A DNA stretch of 59,220 bases from Priestia aryabhattai (GCF_023715685.1 NZ_JAMBOQ010000012.1:1-59220), one strand, 5' to 3'; positions 29,724 through 48,463 are shown, numbered from the stretch's first letter. Notes: generated from the letters alone by a model not told the origin. Numbers and translations are program-made.

Positions 29724-31802
29724 ATGGCAAGAGAGTTCTCCTTAGAAAACACTCGTAATATTGGGATCATGGCTCACATTGATGCTGGTAAAACAACAAC
29801 AACTGAGCGTGTTCTTTATTATACTGGCCGTATCCATAAAATTGGTGAAACTCATGAAGGAGCTTCACAAATGGACTGGATGGAGCAAGAGCAAGAACGT
29901 GGTATCACTATCACGTCTGCTGCGACAACTGCTTCTTGGAAAGGTCACCGCGTTAACATCATCGATACTCCTGGACACGTAGACTTCACTGTTGAAGTTG
30001 AGCGTTCATTACGTGTACTTGATGGCGCTGTGGCAGTTCTTGATGCTCAATCTGGTGTTGAGCCTCAAACAGAAACAGTATGGCGTCAAGCGACTACGTA
30101 CGGTGTTCCCCGTGTCGTATTCGTTAACAAAATGGACAAAATTGGTGCTGACTTCTTGTACTCTGTAAAAACGATCCACGATCGTTTAGGTGCAAATGCT
30201 CACCCAATTCAGTTGCCAATCGGTGCTGAAGATGAGTTCGAAGCAATCATTGACCTAGTGGAAATGAAAGCATACTTCTACGAAGATGACTTAGGTACTC
30301 GTTCAGAAGCTCGTGAAATTCCTGAGGAATATAAAGAGCAAGCTGAAGAATACCGTGCAAGCTTAGTAGAAGCTGTTGCAGAACTTGACGAAGAATTAAT
30401 GATGAAGTACTTAGACGAAGGCGAGCTTACAGTTGAAGAACTAAAAGCTGGTATCCGTAAAGGTACTTGTGACGTTGAATTCTACCCAGTTATCTGTGGT
30501 TCAGCATTCAAAAACAAAGGTGTACAATTAATGCTAGATGCAGTAATTGATTACCTACCATCTCCAGTTGATGTACCAGCAATCCAAGGTATCGTACCTG
30601 ACACAGAAGAAGAAGTTATGCGTGAGTCTAGCGACAACGCTCCTTTCTCAGCATTAGCGTTCAAAGTTATGACGGACCCTTATGTTGGTAAGTTAACGTT
30701 CTTCCGTGTGTACTCTGGTGTACTAAGCTCTGGTTCATACATCAAAAACTCTACAAAAGGTAAGCGTGAGCGTGTAGGTCGTATCCTACAAATGCATGCT
30801 AACTCTCGTGAAGAGATTTCTGAAGTATACGCTGGAGATATCGCGGCAGCTGTAGGATTAAAAGATACTTCTACTGGTGATACTCTATGTGACGAAAAGA
30901 GTCTTGTAATTCTTGAGTCTATGGAATTCCCAGAGCCAGTTATCTCTTTATCTGTTGAGCCAAAATCAAAAGCTGACCAAGATAAAATGACTACAGCTCT
31001 TCAAAAGTTACAAGAAGAAGATCCAACTTTCCGTGCGGAAACTAATACAGAGACTGGTCAAATCATCATCTCTGGTATGGGTGAGCTTCACCTTGATATC
31101 ATCGTTGACCGTATGCGTCGCGAATTCAAAGTAGAAGCAAACGTTGGTGCTCCTCAAGTAGCTTACCGTGAAACTTTCCGCGCTGGTGCGAAAGTTGAAG
31201 GTAAGTTCGCTCGTCAATCTGGTGGTCGTGGACAATTCGGTCACGTTTGGATTGAGTTCGAACCTAACGAAGAAGGAAAAGGCTTTGAATTTGAGAACAA
31301 AATCGTTGGTGGTGTAGTTCCACGTGAATACATCCCTGCAGTTCAAGCTGGTCTTGAAGATGCATTACAAAACGGTGTTCTTGCTGGTTATCCATTAATC
31401 GATATCAAAGCTGCTTTAGTTGATGGATCTTACCATGACGTTGACTCAAGTGAGATGGCGTTTAAAATTGCCGCTTCTATGGCTCTTAAAAACGCAGTAT
31501 CAAAATGTAACCCAGCTATCCTTGAACCAATGATGAAGGTAGAAGTTGTTATCCCTGACGAATACTTAGGAGATATCATGGGTGACATTACGTCTCGTCG
31601 TGGACGTGTAGAAGGTATGGAAGCACGCGGTAACGCTCAAGTTGTACGTGCATTCGTTCCACTTTCTGAAATGTTTGGTTATGCAACTGCATTACGTTCA
31701 AACACTCAAGGTCGCGGAACATATTCTATGCACTTCGATCACTACGAAGAAGTTCCTAAATCAATTTCAGAAGAAATTATTAAAAAAAATAAAGGTGAAT
31801 AA
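29724..31802 (+). CDS. fusA: Elongation factor G
   Basis: EF-G drives GTP-dependent translocation and, with RRF, ribosome recycling. I start it at ATG 29724 ([14 protein letters not shown]) behind GGAAGGAG. The 692 residues show G1 [10 protein letters not shown]3 DTPGHVDFT and G4 NKMDK in domain I, followed by domains II-V including the [10 protein letters not shown] segment. Residues of the fusidic-acid pocket look ordinary. A 116-nt gap with a hairpin separates it from tuf. Confidence 0.98.
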   Translation: MAREFSLENTRNIGIMAHIDAGKTTTTERVLYYTGRIHKIGETHEGASQMDWMEQEQERGITITSAATTASWKGHRVNIIDTPGHVDFTVEVERSLRVLDGAVAVLDAQSGVEPQTETVWRQATTYGVPRVVFVNKMDKIGADFLYSVKTIHDRLGANAHPIQLPIGAEDEFEAIIDLVEMKAYFYEDDLGTRSEAREIPEEYKEQAEEYRASLVEAVAELDEELMMKYLDEGELTVEELKAGIRKGTCDVEFYPVICGSAFKNKGVQLMLDAVIDYLPSPVDVPAIQGIVPDTEEEVMRESSDNAPFSALAFKVMTDPYVGKLTFFRVYSGVLSSGSYIKNSTKGKRERVGRILQMHANSREEISEVYAGDIAAAVGLKDTSTGDTLCDEKSLVILESMEFPEPVISLSVEPKSKADQDKMTTALQKLQEEDPTFRAETNTETGQIIISGMGELHLDIIVDRMRREFKVEANVGAPQVAYRETFRAGAKVEGKFARQSGGRGQFGHVWIEFEPNEEGKGFEFENKIVGGVVPREYIPAVQAGLEDALQNGVLAGYPLIDIKAALVDGSYHDVDSSEMAFKIAASMALKNAVSKCNPAILEPMMKVEVVIPDEYLGDIMGDITSRRGRVEGMEARGNAQVVRAFVPLSEMFGYATALRSNTQGRGTYSMHFDHYEEVPKSISEEIIKKNKGE

Positions 31803-31842
31803 TTGATTTTCACTCTTTATTAAAGTATAACTACTTATGTAC

Positions 31843-31875
31843 GCTGTGAAAGTGGAGCTCATTCCCTTTCACGGC
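31843..31875 (+). other. Hairpin between fusA and tuf
   Basis: GTGAAAG (31846-31852) pairs with CTTTCAC (31866-31872), and the stem extends by three more positions with one G-T pair; no T run follows. It may be a processing or stability element that raises tuf mRNA relative to fusA. That function is inferred only. Confidence 0.55.
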
Positions 31876-31918
31876 CTCATAAAACATAAACTACATGAAT
31901 TTTAAGGAGGATTTTCGA

Positions 31919-33109
31919 ATGGCTAAGGAAAAATTCGACCGTTCAAAAACACATGCCAATATCGGTACAATTGGTCACGTTGACCATGGTAAAACAACTT
32001 TAACAGCTGCTATCACTACTGTTCTTGCTAAGAAAAGTGGTAAAGGTGCAGCAATGGCTTACGACATGATCGACGCTGCTCCAGAAGAGCGCGAGCGTGG
32101 AATCACAATCTCAACTGCACACGTTGAGTATGAAACTGACACTCGTCACTATGCACACGTTGACTGCCCAGGACATGCTGACTACGTTAAAAACATGATC
32201 ACTGGTGCTGCTCAAATGGATGGCGGTATCTTAGTAGTATCTGCTGCTGATGGTCCAATGCCACAAACTCGTGAGCACATCCTTCTTTCTCGTCAAGTAG
32301 GTGTACCTTACCTAGTTGTATTCTTAAACAAATGTGACATGGTAGACGACGAAGAGCTACTTGAATTAGTAGAAATGGAAGTACGTGACCTTCTTTCTGA
32401 ATACGACTTCCCTGGTGACGATGTACCAGTAATCAAAGGTTCTGCTCTTAAAGCTCTTGAAGGCGACGCTGATTGGGAAGCTAAAATCATCGAGCTTATG
32501 GACGCTGTTGATGAGTACATCCCAACTCCAGAACGTGACACTGAAAAACCATTCATGATGCCAGTTGAGGACGTATTCTCAATCACTGGTCGTGGTACAG
32601 TTGCTACAGGTCGTGTAGAGCGTGGACAAGTTAAAGTTGGTGACGTTATCGACATCATCGGTTTAACTGAAGAGCCAAAATCTACTACTGTAACAGGTGT
32701 AGAAATGTTCCGTAAGCTTCTTGATTATGCTGAAGCTGGCGACAACATCGGTGCTTTACTTCGTGGTGTAGCACGTGAAGAAATCCAACGTGGACAAGTA
32801 TTAGCTAAACCAGGCTCAATCACTCCACATACTAAATTTACTGCTGAAGTATACGTTCTTTCTAAAGACGAAGGTGGACGTCACACTCCATTCTTCACAA
32901 ACTACCGTCCACAGTTCTACTTCCGTACAACTGATGTAACTGGTATTTGTAACTTACCTGAAGGCGTAGAAATGGTAATGCCTGGCGACAACATCGAAAT
33001 GACTGTTGAACTTATCGCTCCAATCGCGATTGAAGAAGGTACTAAATTCTCAATCCGTGAAGGTGGACGTACAGTAGGCGCTGGCGTTGTAGCTAAAATC
33101 AGCGAGTAA
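31919..33109 (+). CDS. tuf: Elongation factor Tu
   Basis: EF-Tu delivers aminoacyl-tRNA to the ribosome. I start it at ATG 31919 ([14 protein letters not shown]) behind AAGGAGG. The 396 residues contain GHVDHGKTT (G1), DCPGHADY (G3) and NKCD (G4), then beta-barrel domains II and III. It ends the str operon at a strong terminator. Only one tuf is in the window. Confidence 0.98.
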   Translation: MAKEKFDRSKTHANIGTIGHVDHGKTTLTAAITTVLAKKSGKGAAMAYDMIDAAPEERERGITISTAHVEYETDTRHYAHVDCPGHADYVKNMITGAAQMDGGILVVSAADGPMPQTREHILLSRQVGVPYLVVFLNKCDMVDDEELLELVEMEVRDLLSEYDFPGDDVPVIKGSALKALEGDADWEAKIIELMDAVDEYIPTPERDTEKPFMMPVEDVFSITGRGTVATGRVERGQVKVGDVIDIIGLTEEPKSTTVTGVEMFRKLLDYAEAGDNIGALLRGVAREEIQRGQVLAKPGSITPHTKFTAEVYVLSKDEGGRHTPFFTNYRPQFYFRTTDVTGICNLPEGVEMVMPGDNIEMTVELIAPIAIEEGTKFSIREGGRTVGAGVVAKISE

Positions 33110-33123
33110 TTTCTCGTTTCAGT

Positions 33124-33154
33124 AAAAGGAGTAGGGTAACCTACTCCTTTTTCA
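33124..33154 (+). terminator. str operon terminator
   Basis: GGAGTAGG (33128-33135) pairs with CCTACTCC (33140-33147) across a GTAA loop, flanked by an A run and followed by TTTTT. It is 14 nt after the tuf stop. Confidence 0.93.
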
Positions 33155-33193
33155 TTTGGCGATAAAAGGTAAAGATAGTTTTTACTATTACAC

Positions 33194-33732
<539 letters not shown>

Positions 33733-33773
33733 TTTAAAATAAAGAATGAAAAGATACTTAGGAGGTGTGACTA

Positions 33774-34403
33774 ATGGCCAAAGGAATCTTAGGAAGAAAG
33801 ATCGGTATGACTCAAGTATTTGCTGAAAATGGTGACTTGATCCCAGTAACAGTAATTGAAGCTTCTGCTAACGTAGTTCTTCAAGTTAAAAACGCTGAGA
33901 CAGACGGTTACGAAGCAATCCAATTAGGTTTCGAAGATATCCGTGAAAAACTATCTAACAAACCTGCAAAAGGACATGCTACTAAAGCTAATACTGCTCC
34001 TAAGCGCTTCATCCGTGAGTTACGCGGTGTGGACGCTTCAGCATATGAAGTTGGTCAAGAAGTCAAGGTTGATATTTTCGCAGAAGGCGATGTAATTGAT
34101 GTAACAGGAATCTCAAAAGGTAAAGGTTTCCAAGGTGCTATTAAACGCCACGGACAATCTCGCGGACCTATGTCTCATGGTTCTCGCTACCACCGTCGCC
34201 CAGGTTCAATGGGTCCTGTAGCTCCAAACCGCGTATTCAAAGGTAAATTATTACCAGGACGCATGGGTGGAGAGCGCATCACTGTGCAAAACTTATCAAT
34301 CGTTAAAGTTGACGCAGAACGCAATCTTTTATTAGTAAAAGGTAACGTGCCAGGAGCTAGAAAATCTCTAGTTACTGTTAAATCTGCAGTTAAATCTAAA
34401 TAA
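33774..34403 (+). CDS. rplC: Ribosomal protein L3
   Basis: L3 is an early 50S assembly protein reaching toward the peptidyl-transferase centre. The 209 residues start [16 protein letters not shown] and contain the central extension [14 protein letters not shown] that approaches the A site. ATG 33774 follows GGAGGTG. It is second in the S10 operon. Confidence 0.97.
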   Translation: MAKGILGRKIGMTQVFAENGDLIPVTVIEASANVVLQVKNAETDGYEAIQLGFEDIREKLSNKPAKGHATKANTAPKRFIRELRGVDASAYEVGQEVKVDIFAEGDVIDVTGISKGKGFQGAIKRHGQSRGPMSHGSRYHRRPGSMGPVAPNRVFKGKLLPGRMGGERITVQNLSIVKVDAERNLLLVKGNVPGARKSLVTVKSAVKSK

Positions 34404-34431
34404 TAATTCTTCGAGAAAGGAGGAATAACCA

Positions 34432-35055
34432 ATGCCAAAAGTAGCATTGTTTAACCAAAACGGTGAAAACGTTGGAGAAATCGAACTTCAAGATGCCGTT
34501 TTCGGTATCGAACCAAACAACAAAGTACTTTTCGACGCGATCGTAATGCAACGCGCATCTCAACGTCAAGGTACTTCTAAAGTTAAAAATCGTTCTGAAG
34601 TAAGAGGCGGTGGCCGTAAGCCATGGCGTCAAAAAGGTACTGGTCGTGCTCGTCAAGGATCTATCCGTTCTCCACAATGGCGTGGTGGTGGCGTAGTATT
34701 TGGTCCAGTTCCAAGAAGCTATAGCTACAAATTACCTAAAAAAGTTCGTCGTTTAGCAATTAAGTCTGCATTATCAACTAAAGTTCAAGATAACAGCATC
34801 GTTGTTCTTGAGGCTCTTTCTTTTGATGCTCCAAAAACAAAAGAAATGGTAGCAGTTCTTAAAAACCTAACAGTAGAACGCAAAGCATTAGTAGTAACTG
34901 CTGATCTTAACGAAAACGTTGCACTTTCAGCACGTAATATTCCTGGTGTAACAGTTGTTGCAGCTAACGGTTTAAGCGTATTAGACGTTATGAACCATGA
35001 CAAGCTTGTAATCACTAAAGACGCAGTTGAAAAAGTAGAGGAGGTGCTTGCATAA
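34432..35055 (+). CDS. rplD: Ribosomal protein L4
   Basis: L4 lines the exit tunnel, and its homologue in enterobacteria autoregulates the S10 operon. The 207-residue protein has the extended tunnel loop (about 45-95: [20 protein letters not shown], the macrolide-sensitive tip, wild-type in appearance). Its TAA shares one base with the rplW ATG (TAATG), coupling the two. Confidence 0.97.
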   Translation: MPKVALFNQNGENVGEIELQDAVFGIEPNNKVLFDAIVMQRASQRQGTSKVKNRSEVRGGGRKPWRQKGTGRARQGSIRSPQWRGGGVVFGPVPRSYSYKLPKKVRRLAIKSALSTKVQDNSIVVLEALSFDAPKTKEMVAVLKNLTVERKALVVTADLNENVALSARNIPGVTVVAANGLSVLDVMNHDKLVITKDAVEKVEEVLA

Positions 35056-35342
35056 TGAAAGATCCTCGTGATATTATTAAGCGCCCCGTAATTACAGAAC
35101 GTTCAACAGACTTAATGGCTGAGAAAAAATATACGTTTGATGTTGATGTAAGAGCTAATAAAACTGAGGTTAAAGATGCTATCGAAAAAATCTTTGACGT
35201 AAAAGTTGAAAAAGTAAACATCATGAACTACAAAGGTAAATTCAAGCGTGTAGGTCGCTACAGTGGTCTTACTAACCGTCGTCGTAAAGCGGTAGTAACA
35301 CTAACTCAAGAGAGCAACGAAATCGAATTCTTCGAAGCTTAA
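35055..35342 (+). CDS. rplW: Ribosomal protein L23
   Basis: L23 sits at the tunnel exit and docks trigger factor and SRP. The 95 residues begin [18 protein letters not shown], the family signature, followed by the beta-hairpin loop [20 protein letters not shown]. It starts on the last base of the rplD stop. Confidence 0.97.
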   Translation: MKDPRDIIKRPVITERSTDLMAEKKYTFDVDVRANKTEVKDAIEKIFDVKVEKVNIMNYKGKFKRVGRYSGLTNRRRKAVVTLTQESNEIEFFEA

Positions 35343-35351
35343 GATTACTAG

Positions 35352-36200
<849 letters not shown>

Positions 36201-36203
36201 CGG

Positions 36204-36536
<333 letters not shown>

Positions 36537-36555
36537 TATGAGAGGAGGCTTTTAA

Positions 36556-36897
36556 ATGCAAGCTAAAGCTGTCGCGAGAACAGTACGTATTGCTCCTCGT
36601 AAAGTTCGTTTAGTTGTAGATTTAATTCGAGGTAAGCAAGTGGGTGAAGCGCTAGCAGTGCTACTTCACACGCCAAAGGCTGCTTCTCCAGTCGTTGAGA
36701 AAGTATTAAAATCTGCTATTGCCAATGCAGAACACAATTATGAAATGGACGCTAACAATTTAGTTATTACTGACGCTTTTGTTAACGAAGGTCCAACTTT
36801 AAAACGTTTCCGTCCACGCGCTATGGGACGTGCAAGCCAAATCAACAAGCGCACAAGCCACATCACAATCGTGGTATCAGAAAAGAAGGAGGGATAA
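36556..36897 (+). CDS. rplV: Ribosomal protein L22
   Basis: L22 lines the exit tunnel opposite L4. The 113-residue protein has the globular domain ([20 protein letters not shown]) and the beta-hairpin (about 82-100, [18 protein letters not shown]) that reaches the macrolide and SecM-type stalling site. rpsC starts 3 nt after its stop. Confidence 0.97.
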   Translation: MQAKAVARTVRIAPRKVRLVVDLIRGKQVGEALAVLLHTPKAASPVVEKVLKSAIANAEHNYEMDANNLVITDAFVNEGPTLKRFRPRAMGRASQINKRTSHITIVVSEKKEG

Positions 36898-38184
<1,287 letters not shown>

Positions 38185-38194
38185 TTAAGTCTGA

Positions 38195-38473
<279 letters not shown>

Positions 38474-38500
38474 TAGTTAAGATAGATCGGATAAGAATGA

Positions 38501-38893
<393 letters not shown>

Positions 38894-38942
38894 TTGATAT
38901 ATAGAACAAATACAAAATGCCTTTTAAGGAGGTGCGAATAGG

Positions 38943-39254
38943 ATGCATGTTAAAAAGGGCGACAAAGTAGTGGTTATCTCTGGTAAAGACAAAGGTAAGC
39001 AAGGTGAAGTACTTGCAGCTTTCCCAAAGAAAGACCGTGTACTTGTTGAAGGCGTGAACGTTGTGAAAAAACACTCTAAACCTTCTCAAGTAAATCCACA
39101 AGGTGGAATCGTTAGCCAAGAGGCACCTATCCACGTATCAAACGTAATGCCGTTGGATCCTAAATCTGGTGAGCCAACTCGTGTTGGGTACCAAGTTATC
39201 GATGGCAAAAAGGTACGTGTAGCAAAAAAATCTGGTGAAACTTTAGATAAATAA
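38943..39254 (+). CDS. rplX: Ribosomal protein L24
   Basis: L24 is an assembly-initiator protein with an N-terminal KOW motif ([20 protein letters not shown], about 4-23). The 103 residues match the family length. RBS AAGGAGGTG is 6 nt before ATG 38943. Confidence 0.97.
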   Translation: MHVKKGDKVVVISGKDKGKQGEVLAAFPKKDRVLVEGVNVVKKHSKPSQVNPQGGIVSQEAPIHVSNVMPLDPKSGEPTRVGYQVIDGKKVRVAKKSGETLDK

Positions 39255-39285
39255 TTAATGAAATGTGAAGGGAGGTTTAGTTCAC

Positions 39286-39825
39286 ATGAACCGTCTTAAA
39301 GAGAAATTTACAAAAGAGATTACTCCTGCTCTAGTTAGCAAGTTTAATTATGAATCTGTAATGCAAGTGCCAAAAATCGAAAAGATCGTAATCAACATGG
39401 GTATCGGTGATGCTGTTTCTAACTCAAAAGCTTTAGATAACGCTGTTGAAGAACTAGCTGAAATCACTGGTCAAAAACCTGTTGTAACTCGTGCGAAAAA
39501 ATCTATCGCTGGTTTCCGTCTTCGTGAAGGTATGCCAATCGGTGCGAAAGTTACTTTACGCGGCGAGCGTATGTACGAATTCTTCGATAAACTAGTATCA
39601 GTATCACTTCCACGTGTGCGTGATTTCCGTGGTGTATCTAAAAAAGCATTTGATGGTCGTGGAAACTACACGTTAGGTGTTAAAGAACAATTGATCTTCC
39701 CAGAGATCGATTATGATAAAGTAACTAAAGTTCGTGGTATGGATATCGTTATTGTTACAACAGCAAACACTGATGAAGAAGCTCGTGAGCTTTTAACTCA
39801 GTTCGGTATGCCGTTCCAGAAGTAA
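39286..39825 (+). CDS. rplE: Ribosomal protein L5
   Basis: L5 binds 5S rRNA in the central protuberance. I start it at ATG 39286 ([12 protein letters not shown]) behind GGGAGG; the in-frame ATG at 39265 lies before that RBS. The 179 residues include [27 protein letters not shown] rRNA contacts and end [11 protein letters not shown]. Confidence 0.97.
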   Translation: MNRLKEKFTKEITPALVSKFNYESVMQVPKIEKIVINMGIGDAVSNSKALDNAVEELAEITGQKPVVTRAKKSIAGFRLREGMPIGAKVTLRGERMYEFFDKLVSVSLPRVRDFRGVSKKAFDGRGNYTLGVKEQLIFPEIDYDKVTKVRGMDIVIVTTANTDEEARELLTQFGMPFQK

Positions 39826-39828
39826 TAA

Positions 39829-40044
<216 letters not shown>

Positions 40045-40074
40045 AACCCAAGTTTGGGAAGGAGGTAAATTAAT

Positions 40075-40473
40075 ATGGTAATGACTGATCCTATTGCAGA
40101 TTTACTAACTCGTATCCGCAATGCGAACATGGTTCGTCATGAGAAAATTGAAGTTCCTGCTTCTAACATTAAGAAGCAAATTGCAGAAATCCTTAAGCGT
40201 GAGGGTTTCGTACGTGATGTAGAATACATCGAAGACAACAAACAAGGTATTATCCGTATCTTCTTAAAATACGGTTCAAATAACGAACGTGTAATTACAG
40301 GCTTAAAACGTATCAGTAAACCTGGTCTACGTGTTTATGCAAAAACTAACGAAGTACCACGTGTACTTAACGGTTTAGGTATCGCAATCGTTTCTACTTC
40401 TCAAGGTGTTTTAACTGACAAAGAAGCTCGTCAAAAGCAAACTGGTGGAGAAGTATTAGCGTACGTTTGGTAA
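40075..40473 (+). CDS. rpsH: Ribosomal protein S8
   Basis: S8 organises the 30S platform and in E. coli represses the spc operon. The 132 residues start [19 protein letters not shown] and end with the [13 protein letters not shown] and GGEVLAYVW signatures. A second ATG two codons later is possible. RBS GGAAGGAGG. Confidence 0.97.
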   Translation: MVMTDPIADLLTRIRNANMVRHEKIEVPASNIKKQIAEILKREGFVRDVEYIEDNKQGIIRIFLKYGSNNERVITGLKRISKPGLRVYAKTNEVPRVLNGLGIAIVSTSQGVLTDKEARQKQTGGEVLAYVW

Positions 40474-40503
40474 TAAGTTTTAAATGTGAATGGAGGTGTA
40501 ACT

Positions 40504-41043
40504 ATGTCACGTGTTGGTAAAAAGCCTTTAGAACTTCCAGCAGGTGTTACAGTTACGAACGAGAGCAACACTGTAACTGTAAAAGGACCAAAGGGTGAAT
40601 TAACTCGTACATTCCACCCTGAAATCGAAATTAAAGTTGAAGACAACTTATTAGTTGTTAACCGTCCTAGCGACAATAAAGAGCACCGCGCTCTTCACGG
40701 AACTACTCGTAGCCTTTTAGGTAACATGGTTGAAGGTGTTACTAAAGGATTCGAACGTGGTTTAGAATTAGTCGGTGTAGGTTACCGTGCACAAAAATCT
40801 GGTAGCAAATTAGTATTGAGCGTTGGATACTCTCACCCAGTTGAGATTACTCCTGAAGCAGGAATCGAAATCGAAGTTCCTTCTCAAACTAAGATCGTTA
40901 TTAAAGGTATTGATAAAGAACGCGTAGGTGCATTAGCTGCAAATATTCGTGACGTTCGTCCACCAGAGCCTTACAAAGGTAAAGGTATTCGTTACGAAGG
41001 CGAATATGTACGTCGTAAAGAAGGTAAAACTGCTAAGAAGTAA
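40504..41043 (+). CDS. rplF: Ribosomal protein L6
   Basis: L6 sits near the sarcin-ricin loop. I start it at ATG 40504 ([12 protein letters not shown]) behind GGAGGTG. The 179 residues form two related domains; the C-terminal one carries the signature [26 protein letters not shown] (about 154-179). Confidence 0.97.
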   Translation: MSRVGKKPLELPAGVTVTNESNTVTVKGPKGELTRTFHPEIEIKVEDNLLVVNRPSDNKEHRALHGTTRSLLGNMVEGVTKGFERGLELVGVGYRAQKSGSKLVLSVGYSHPVEITPEAGIEIEVPSQTKIVIKGIDKERVGALAANIRDVRPPEPYKGKGIRYEGEYVRRKEGKTAKK

Positions 41044-41075
41044 TGCCGGTTAGGTAAAAGAAAGGAGTGCCCGAA

Positions 41076-41959
<884 letters not shown>

Positions 41960-41973
41960 GGGAGGGATATAGA

Positions 41974-42156
41974 ATGGCAAACAAACTAGCAATTACCCTT
42001 ACTCGTAGCGTAATTGGTCGTCCAGAAGATCAACGTGTAACTGTTCGTACACTTGGCCTACGTAAGTTAAATCAAACTGTCGTTCAAGACGATAATCCTG
42101 CAATTCGCGGAATGATTAACAAAGTAGCTCACCTTGTTACAGTAAAAGAGCAATAA
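41974..42156 (+). CDS. rpmD: Ribosomal protein L30
   Basis: The 60-residue protein begins [16 protein letters not shown] and contains the signature [29 protein letters not shown]. It lies 14 nt after rpsE with a GGGAGGG RBS. Confidence 0.97.
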   Translation: MANKLAITLTRSVIGRPEDQRVTVRTLGLRKLNQTVVQDDNPAIRGMINKVAHLVTVKEQ

Positions 42157-42189
42157 GTATAAATTGTCACTCTAAGGAGGTGCTCCGGA

Positions 42190-42630
42190 ATGAAACTTCA
42201 TGAATTGAAACCAGCTGAAGGTTCACGTAAAGTACGTAACCGTGTAGGTCGTGGTACTGGTTCAGGTAACGGAAAGACTTCAGGTAAAGGTCACAAAGGG
42301 CAAAACGCTCGCTCTGGCGGTGGCGTAAGACCTGGCTTCGAAGGTGGTCAAACTCCTTTATTCCGTCGTCTTCCAAAACGTGGGTTCACTAATATCAATC
42401 GCAAAGAATACGCGATCGTTAATTTAGAAGCTCTTAACCGTTTTGAAGATGGAACTGAAGTAACACCAGAATTATTAATCGAAACTGGTTTAGTAAGCAA
42501 AGCAAAAGCTGGCGTTAAAGTACTAGGAAACGGTACATTAAACTCTAAGCTAACTGTTAAAGCTGCTAAATTCTCTTCAACTGCTAAAGAAGCTATCGAA
42601 GCTGCTGGCGGTACAGTTGAGGTGATCTAA
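42190..42630 (+). CDS. rplO: Ribosomal protein L15
   Basis: L15 is a late-assembling 50S protein. The 146 residues have the long glycine/arginine-rich N-terminal extension ([20 protein letters not shown]) and the C-terminal globular domain. Its TAA shares a base with the secY ATG, so secY translation is probably coupled. Confidence 0.97.
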   Translation: MKLHELKPAEGSRKVRNRVGRGTGSGNGKTSGKGHKGQNARSGGGVRPGFEGGQTPLFRRLPKRGFTNINRKEYAIVNLEALNRFEDGTEVTPELLIETGLVSKAKAGVKVLGNGTLNSKLTVKAAKFSSTAKEAIEAAGGTVEVI

Positions 42631-43922
42631 TGTTTCAAACAATCTCCAATTTAATGCGCGTGCGTGAAATAAGACAAAAAATCTTTTTCACTTTGTTAAT
42701 GTTAATTGTCTTCCGAATTGGTACATTTATTCCTGTACCAAGTGTTAATACGGATGTACTAAAATTGCAAGATGGGTTAAATGTATTCGGGGTTCTGAAT
42801 ACATTTGGCGGCGGCGCGTTAAAAAACTTCTCCATTCTTGCTATGGGCATTATGCCTTATATTACAGCATCCATCATCGTCCAATTATTACAGATGGATG
42901 TTGTACCTAAGTTTACAGAATGGTCAAAGCAAGGAGATGTTGGGCGCCGTAAATTAGCTCAAGTAACTCGTTATGGAACAATTGTGCTTGGATTTATCCA
43001 GGCTTTAGGTATGTCTATAGGATTCAACAATATTTCGGGCGGACAATTGATCGCTAATCCAGGAATTTCTACGTATCTTCTAATTGCTACAGTGTTAACG
43101 GCAGGTACTGCCTTCTTAATGTGGTTAGGAGAACAGATTACTGCAAAAGGCGTAGGTAATGGTATTTCTATCATTATCTTTGCTGGGATTGCAGCTGGTA
43201 TTCCGACAACATTAAATCAAATTTATGCACAGCAATTTGAAGACGTTGGGGATCAATTATTCATTCGTATCGTAACGGTAGTTTTAATTGCCATCGCAGT
43301 TTTAGCTATTATTGTTGGGGTTATTTACTTCCAACAAGCGCTACGAAAAATTCCTATTCAATATGCAAAGGGTTCAGCTGGTCGTAATCCTGTTGGAGGT
43401 CAATCCACTCATTTACCGTTAAAAGTAAATGCTGCTGGGGTTATTCCTGTTATCTTTGCAGTTTCATTTATTATCACACCACCAACAATTGCATCATTTT
43501 TCGGTCCAAATGATGTAACGACGTGGATTCAGAATACATTTGACTATACTAAGCCAATTGGTATGATAGTGTATGTAGCGTTAATCATTGCTTTTTGTTA
43601 CTTCTATACATTTGTTCAAGTTAACCCTGAACAAGTAGCAGAGAACTTGAAAAAGCAAGGTGGCTACATCCCGGGCATCCGTCCTGGTAAAAGCACACAA
43701 GCTTATTTAACGAAAGTGTTATATCGTCTGACATTAATCGGTTCGATATTCCTTGCGTTAATTGCTGTGTTGCCGGTTCTGTTCATCAAAATTGCAAACC
43801 TACCATCATCTGCTCAGATCGGCGGTACTAGTTTGTTAATTGTTGTCGGTGTAGCTCTTGAGACAATGAAACAGCTTGAGAGTCAATTAGTGAAACGCCA
43901 TTATAAGGGATTTATTAAGTAA
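42630..43922 (+). CDS. secY: SecY, preprotein translocase channel
   Basis: SecY is the channel subunit of SecYEG. The 430-residue protein has ten predicted membrane helices, the plug region near GGALKNFSILAMGIMPYI, and the C5 cytoplasmic loop NLKKQGGYIPGIRPGKST (about 333-350) that contacts SecA and the ribosome. It starts on the last base of rplO. No separate RBS is needed, although AGGTGA lies at the end of rplO. Confidence 0.97.
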   Translation: MFQTISNLMRVREIRQKIFFTLLMLIVFRIGTFIPVPSVNTDVLKLQDGLNVFGVLNTFGGGALKNFSILAMGIMPYITASIIVQLLQMDVVPKFTEWSKQGDVGRRKLAQVTRYGTIVLGFIQALGMSIGFNNISGGQLIANPGISTYLLIATVLTAGTAFLMWLGEQITAKGVGNGISIIIFAGIAAGIPTTLNQIYAQQFEDVGDQLFIRIVTVVLIAIAVLAIIVGVIYFQQALRKIPIQYAKGSAGRNPVGGQSTHLPLKVNAAGVIPVIFAVSFIITPPTIASFFGPNDVTTWIQNTFDYTKPIGMIVYVALIIAFCYFYTFVQVNPEQVAENLKKQGGYIPGIRPGKSTQAYLTKVLYRLTLIGSIFLALIAVLPVLFIKIANLPSSAQIGGTSLLIVVGVALETMKQLESQLVKRHYKGFIK

Positions 43923-43958
43923 AGCTGTTTAGTGGGAAGCAAGCTGCTTTCCCATTAA

Positions 43959-45385
<1,427 letters not shown>

Positions 45386-45479
45386 TGTTAAAGGATGTTA
45401 TCTCTATCCATTCCTCGCTAGATGCACTGGACAGTAAACAGTAATTATCTAAATTCACGATGATCGTTTTTCGTCTGAA

Positions 45480-45508
45480 TTGCTGTTAAAATGGTAAAGA
45501 TGTATATT
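45480..45508 (+). promoter_or_regulatory. Candidate SigA promoter upstream of infA
   Basis: TTGCTG (45480-45485) and TATATT (45503-45508) are spaced 17 bp, with TG directly before the -10. It lies in the 235-nt map-infA gap, which holds no credible ORF, and would start a transcript for infA-rpmJ-rpsM-rpsK-rpoA-rplQ. Confidence 0.6.
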
Positions 45509-45620
45509 AGCGTCAATCATCTTGAATTTAATGATTACGATCTCCGGATGTTCAGAACAGGTTCTTTTTAAGTCGTTTAATGATAGCTTGTTACTGTTTC
45601 AAAGAAAGGAGAGCACTTTA

Positions 45621-45839
45621 ATGGCAAAAGACGATGTAATTGAAGTTGAAGGTACAGTTGCTGAGACTTTACCTAACGCTATGTTCAAGGTAGAATTAGA
45701 AAATGGTCATACAGTACTTGCTCACGTATCAGGAAAAATTCGCATGCATTTCATTCGAATCTTACCTGGTGATAAAGTAACTGTAGAATTGTCACCATAC
45801 GATTTAACTCGCGGTAGAATTACGTACCGTTTCAAATAA
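45621..45839 (+). CDS. infA: Translation initiation factor IF-1
   Basis: IF-1 is an OB-fold factor that binds the 30S A site during initiation. I start it at ATG 45621 ([13 protein letters not shown]) behind GAAAGGAG. The 72 residues end with the typical [12 protein letters not shown]. The longer in-frame ORF from 45522 is not family-like. Confidence 0.97.
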   Translation: MAKDDVIEVEGTVAETLPNAMFKVELENGHTVLAHVSGKIRMHFIRILPGDKVTVELSPYDLTRGRITYRFK

Positions 45840-45873
45840 AACCTATGCACTCCGTACTATCAAGGAGGTATGA

Positions 45874-46380
<507 letters not shown>

Positions 46381-46400
46381 TTAGTAAGGGAGGTCATTAA

Positions 46401-46793
<393 letters not shown>

Positions 46794-46973
46794 TTAATAT
46801 GTATAGATTCTATTTCGTTGTCTATAATGATGATGGTGTAGAATTTATTCATGCAACGAAATGTTTTCCATTTGTTGTGCACATTCGGGAACTGTCTAAT
46901 AGGGAATTTCGGTTAGGCATTTGAGAAATCAGCCGTCTAGCCGAGGTTTCGACGTTTTGAAGGAGGGTTTATA
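46794..46973 (+). other. rpsK-rpoA intergenic leader
   Basis: A 180-nt gap, long for this cluster. It has an 8-bp inverted repeat TTTCGTTG (46813-46820) / CAACGAAA (46854-46861), a TATAAT at 46823-46828 without a good -35, and a GC-richer part with GCCGTCTAGCCGAGG just before the rpoA RBS. It may hold an internal promoter or regulatory structure; I cannot assign one. Confidence 0.4.
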
Positions 46974-47918
46974 TTGATAGAGATTGAAAAGCCAAAAATC
47001 GAAACGGTAGAAATCAGCGATGATAGAAAGTACGGTAAATTCGTCGTCGAACCACTTGAGCGTGGATATGGTACTACTTTGGGTAACTCCTTACGTCGTA
47101 TCCTATTATCCTCACTCCCTGGTGCAGCTGTAACATCTATTCAAATTGAAGGTGTATTACATGAATTTTCAACAGTTCCTGGAGTTGTTGAAGATGTAAC
47201 AAACATCATTTTAAACGTTAAAAAGTTAGCGTTAAAGATTTACTCTGATGAAGAGAAAACACTTGAGATCGATGTTAAAGGTCCTGGTACAGTAACGGCT
47301 GCTGACATTCAAGCAGACAGCGATATCGAAGTTCTAAATCCGGATCTTCATATTGCAACACTTGAGTCAGATGCTCATTTCCGTATGAGACTTACTGCTC
47401 GCACAGGTCGAGGTTATAATCCTGCCGATGCTAACAAGCGTGAAGACCAACCAATTGGTGTACTTCCAATTGACTCAATCTATACGCCTGTTACTCGCGT
47501 ATCGTATTATGTAGAGAATACTCGTGTTGGTCAAATGACAAATTACGATAAGTTAACGTTGGATGTTTGGACTGACGGTAGCATCGAGCCAGAAAAAGCT
47601 GTTGCTTTAGGTGCAAAGATTCTAACTGAACACTTAAATATCTTCGTTAACTTAACAGATGAAGCTCAAAAAGCAGAGATCATGGTAGAAAAAGAAGAAG
47701 ACCAGAAAGAAAAAGTTCTAGAGATGACGATCGAGGAACTGGATTTATCTGTTCGTTCTTACAACTGCTTAAAACGAGCAGGCATCAATACTGTACAAGA
47801 GCTTGCTAATAAAACAGAAGAAGATATGATGAAAGTTCGTAACTTAGGCCGTAAATCTTTAGAAGAAGTTAAAGCTAAACTTGAAGAATTAGGTTTGGGT
47901 CTACGTAAGGACGACTGA
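46974..47918 (+). CDS. rpoA: RNA polymerase alpha subunit (RpoA)
   Basis: Alpha nucleates RNA polymerase assembly and its C-terminal domain binds UP elements and regulators. The 314-residue protein starts at TTG 46974 behind AAGGAGGG. The NTD (about 1-228) contains [25 protein letters not shown]; after a linker, the CTD (about 245-310) contains [17 protein letters not shown] and [11 protein letters not shown]. Confidence 0.98.
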   Translation: MIEIEKPKIETVEISDDRKYGKFVVEPLERGYGTTLGNSLRRILLSSLPGAAVTSIQIEGVLHEFSTVPGVVEDVTNIILNVKKLALKIYSDEEKTLEIDVKGPGTVTAADIQADSDIEVLNPDLHIATLESDAHFRMRLTARTGRGYNPADANKREDQPIGVLPIDSIYTPVTRVSYYVENTRVGQMTNYDKLTLDVWTDGSIEPEKAVALGAKILTEHLNIFVNLTDEAQKAEIMVEKEEDQKEKVLEMTIEELDLSVRSYNCLKRAGINTVQELANKTEEDMMKVRNLGRKSLEEVKAKLEELGLGLRKDD

Positions 47919-47944
47919 TTATATCTACCTGTTTAACTACTTAA

Positions 47945-48325
<381 letters not shown>

Positions 48326-48343
48326 TATTTTTAATACAGATAG

Positions 48344-48387
48344 AAAAGGGCGAGACAGTGTGTAACTAGTCGTTGCCCTTTTTTTAT
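48344..48387 (+). terminator. alpha operon terminator
   Basis: AAGGGCGA (48346-48353) pairs with TTGCCCTT (48373-48380), extended by GAC/GTC across one bulge, and is followed by a run of T. It closes the rpsJ-to-rplQ cluster. Confidence 0.9.
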
Positions 48388-48463
48388 ACCTTAAACCAGG
48401 TAAATAGCGTGAAAAATCAATGTAGGCAATGCTGCAATAGAAAAAGCTGAGAGGAAGATAGCG

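Noticed and set aside
45452..45481. AATTCA/TGAATT inverted repeat between map and infA as a terminator
   Set aside because: The paired arms are short and no T tract follows the right arm.
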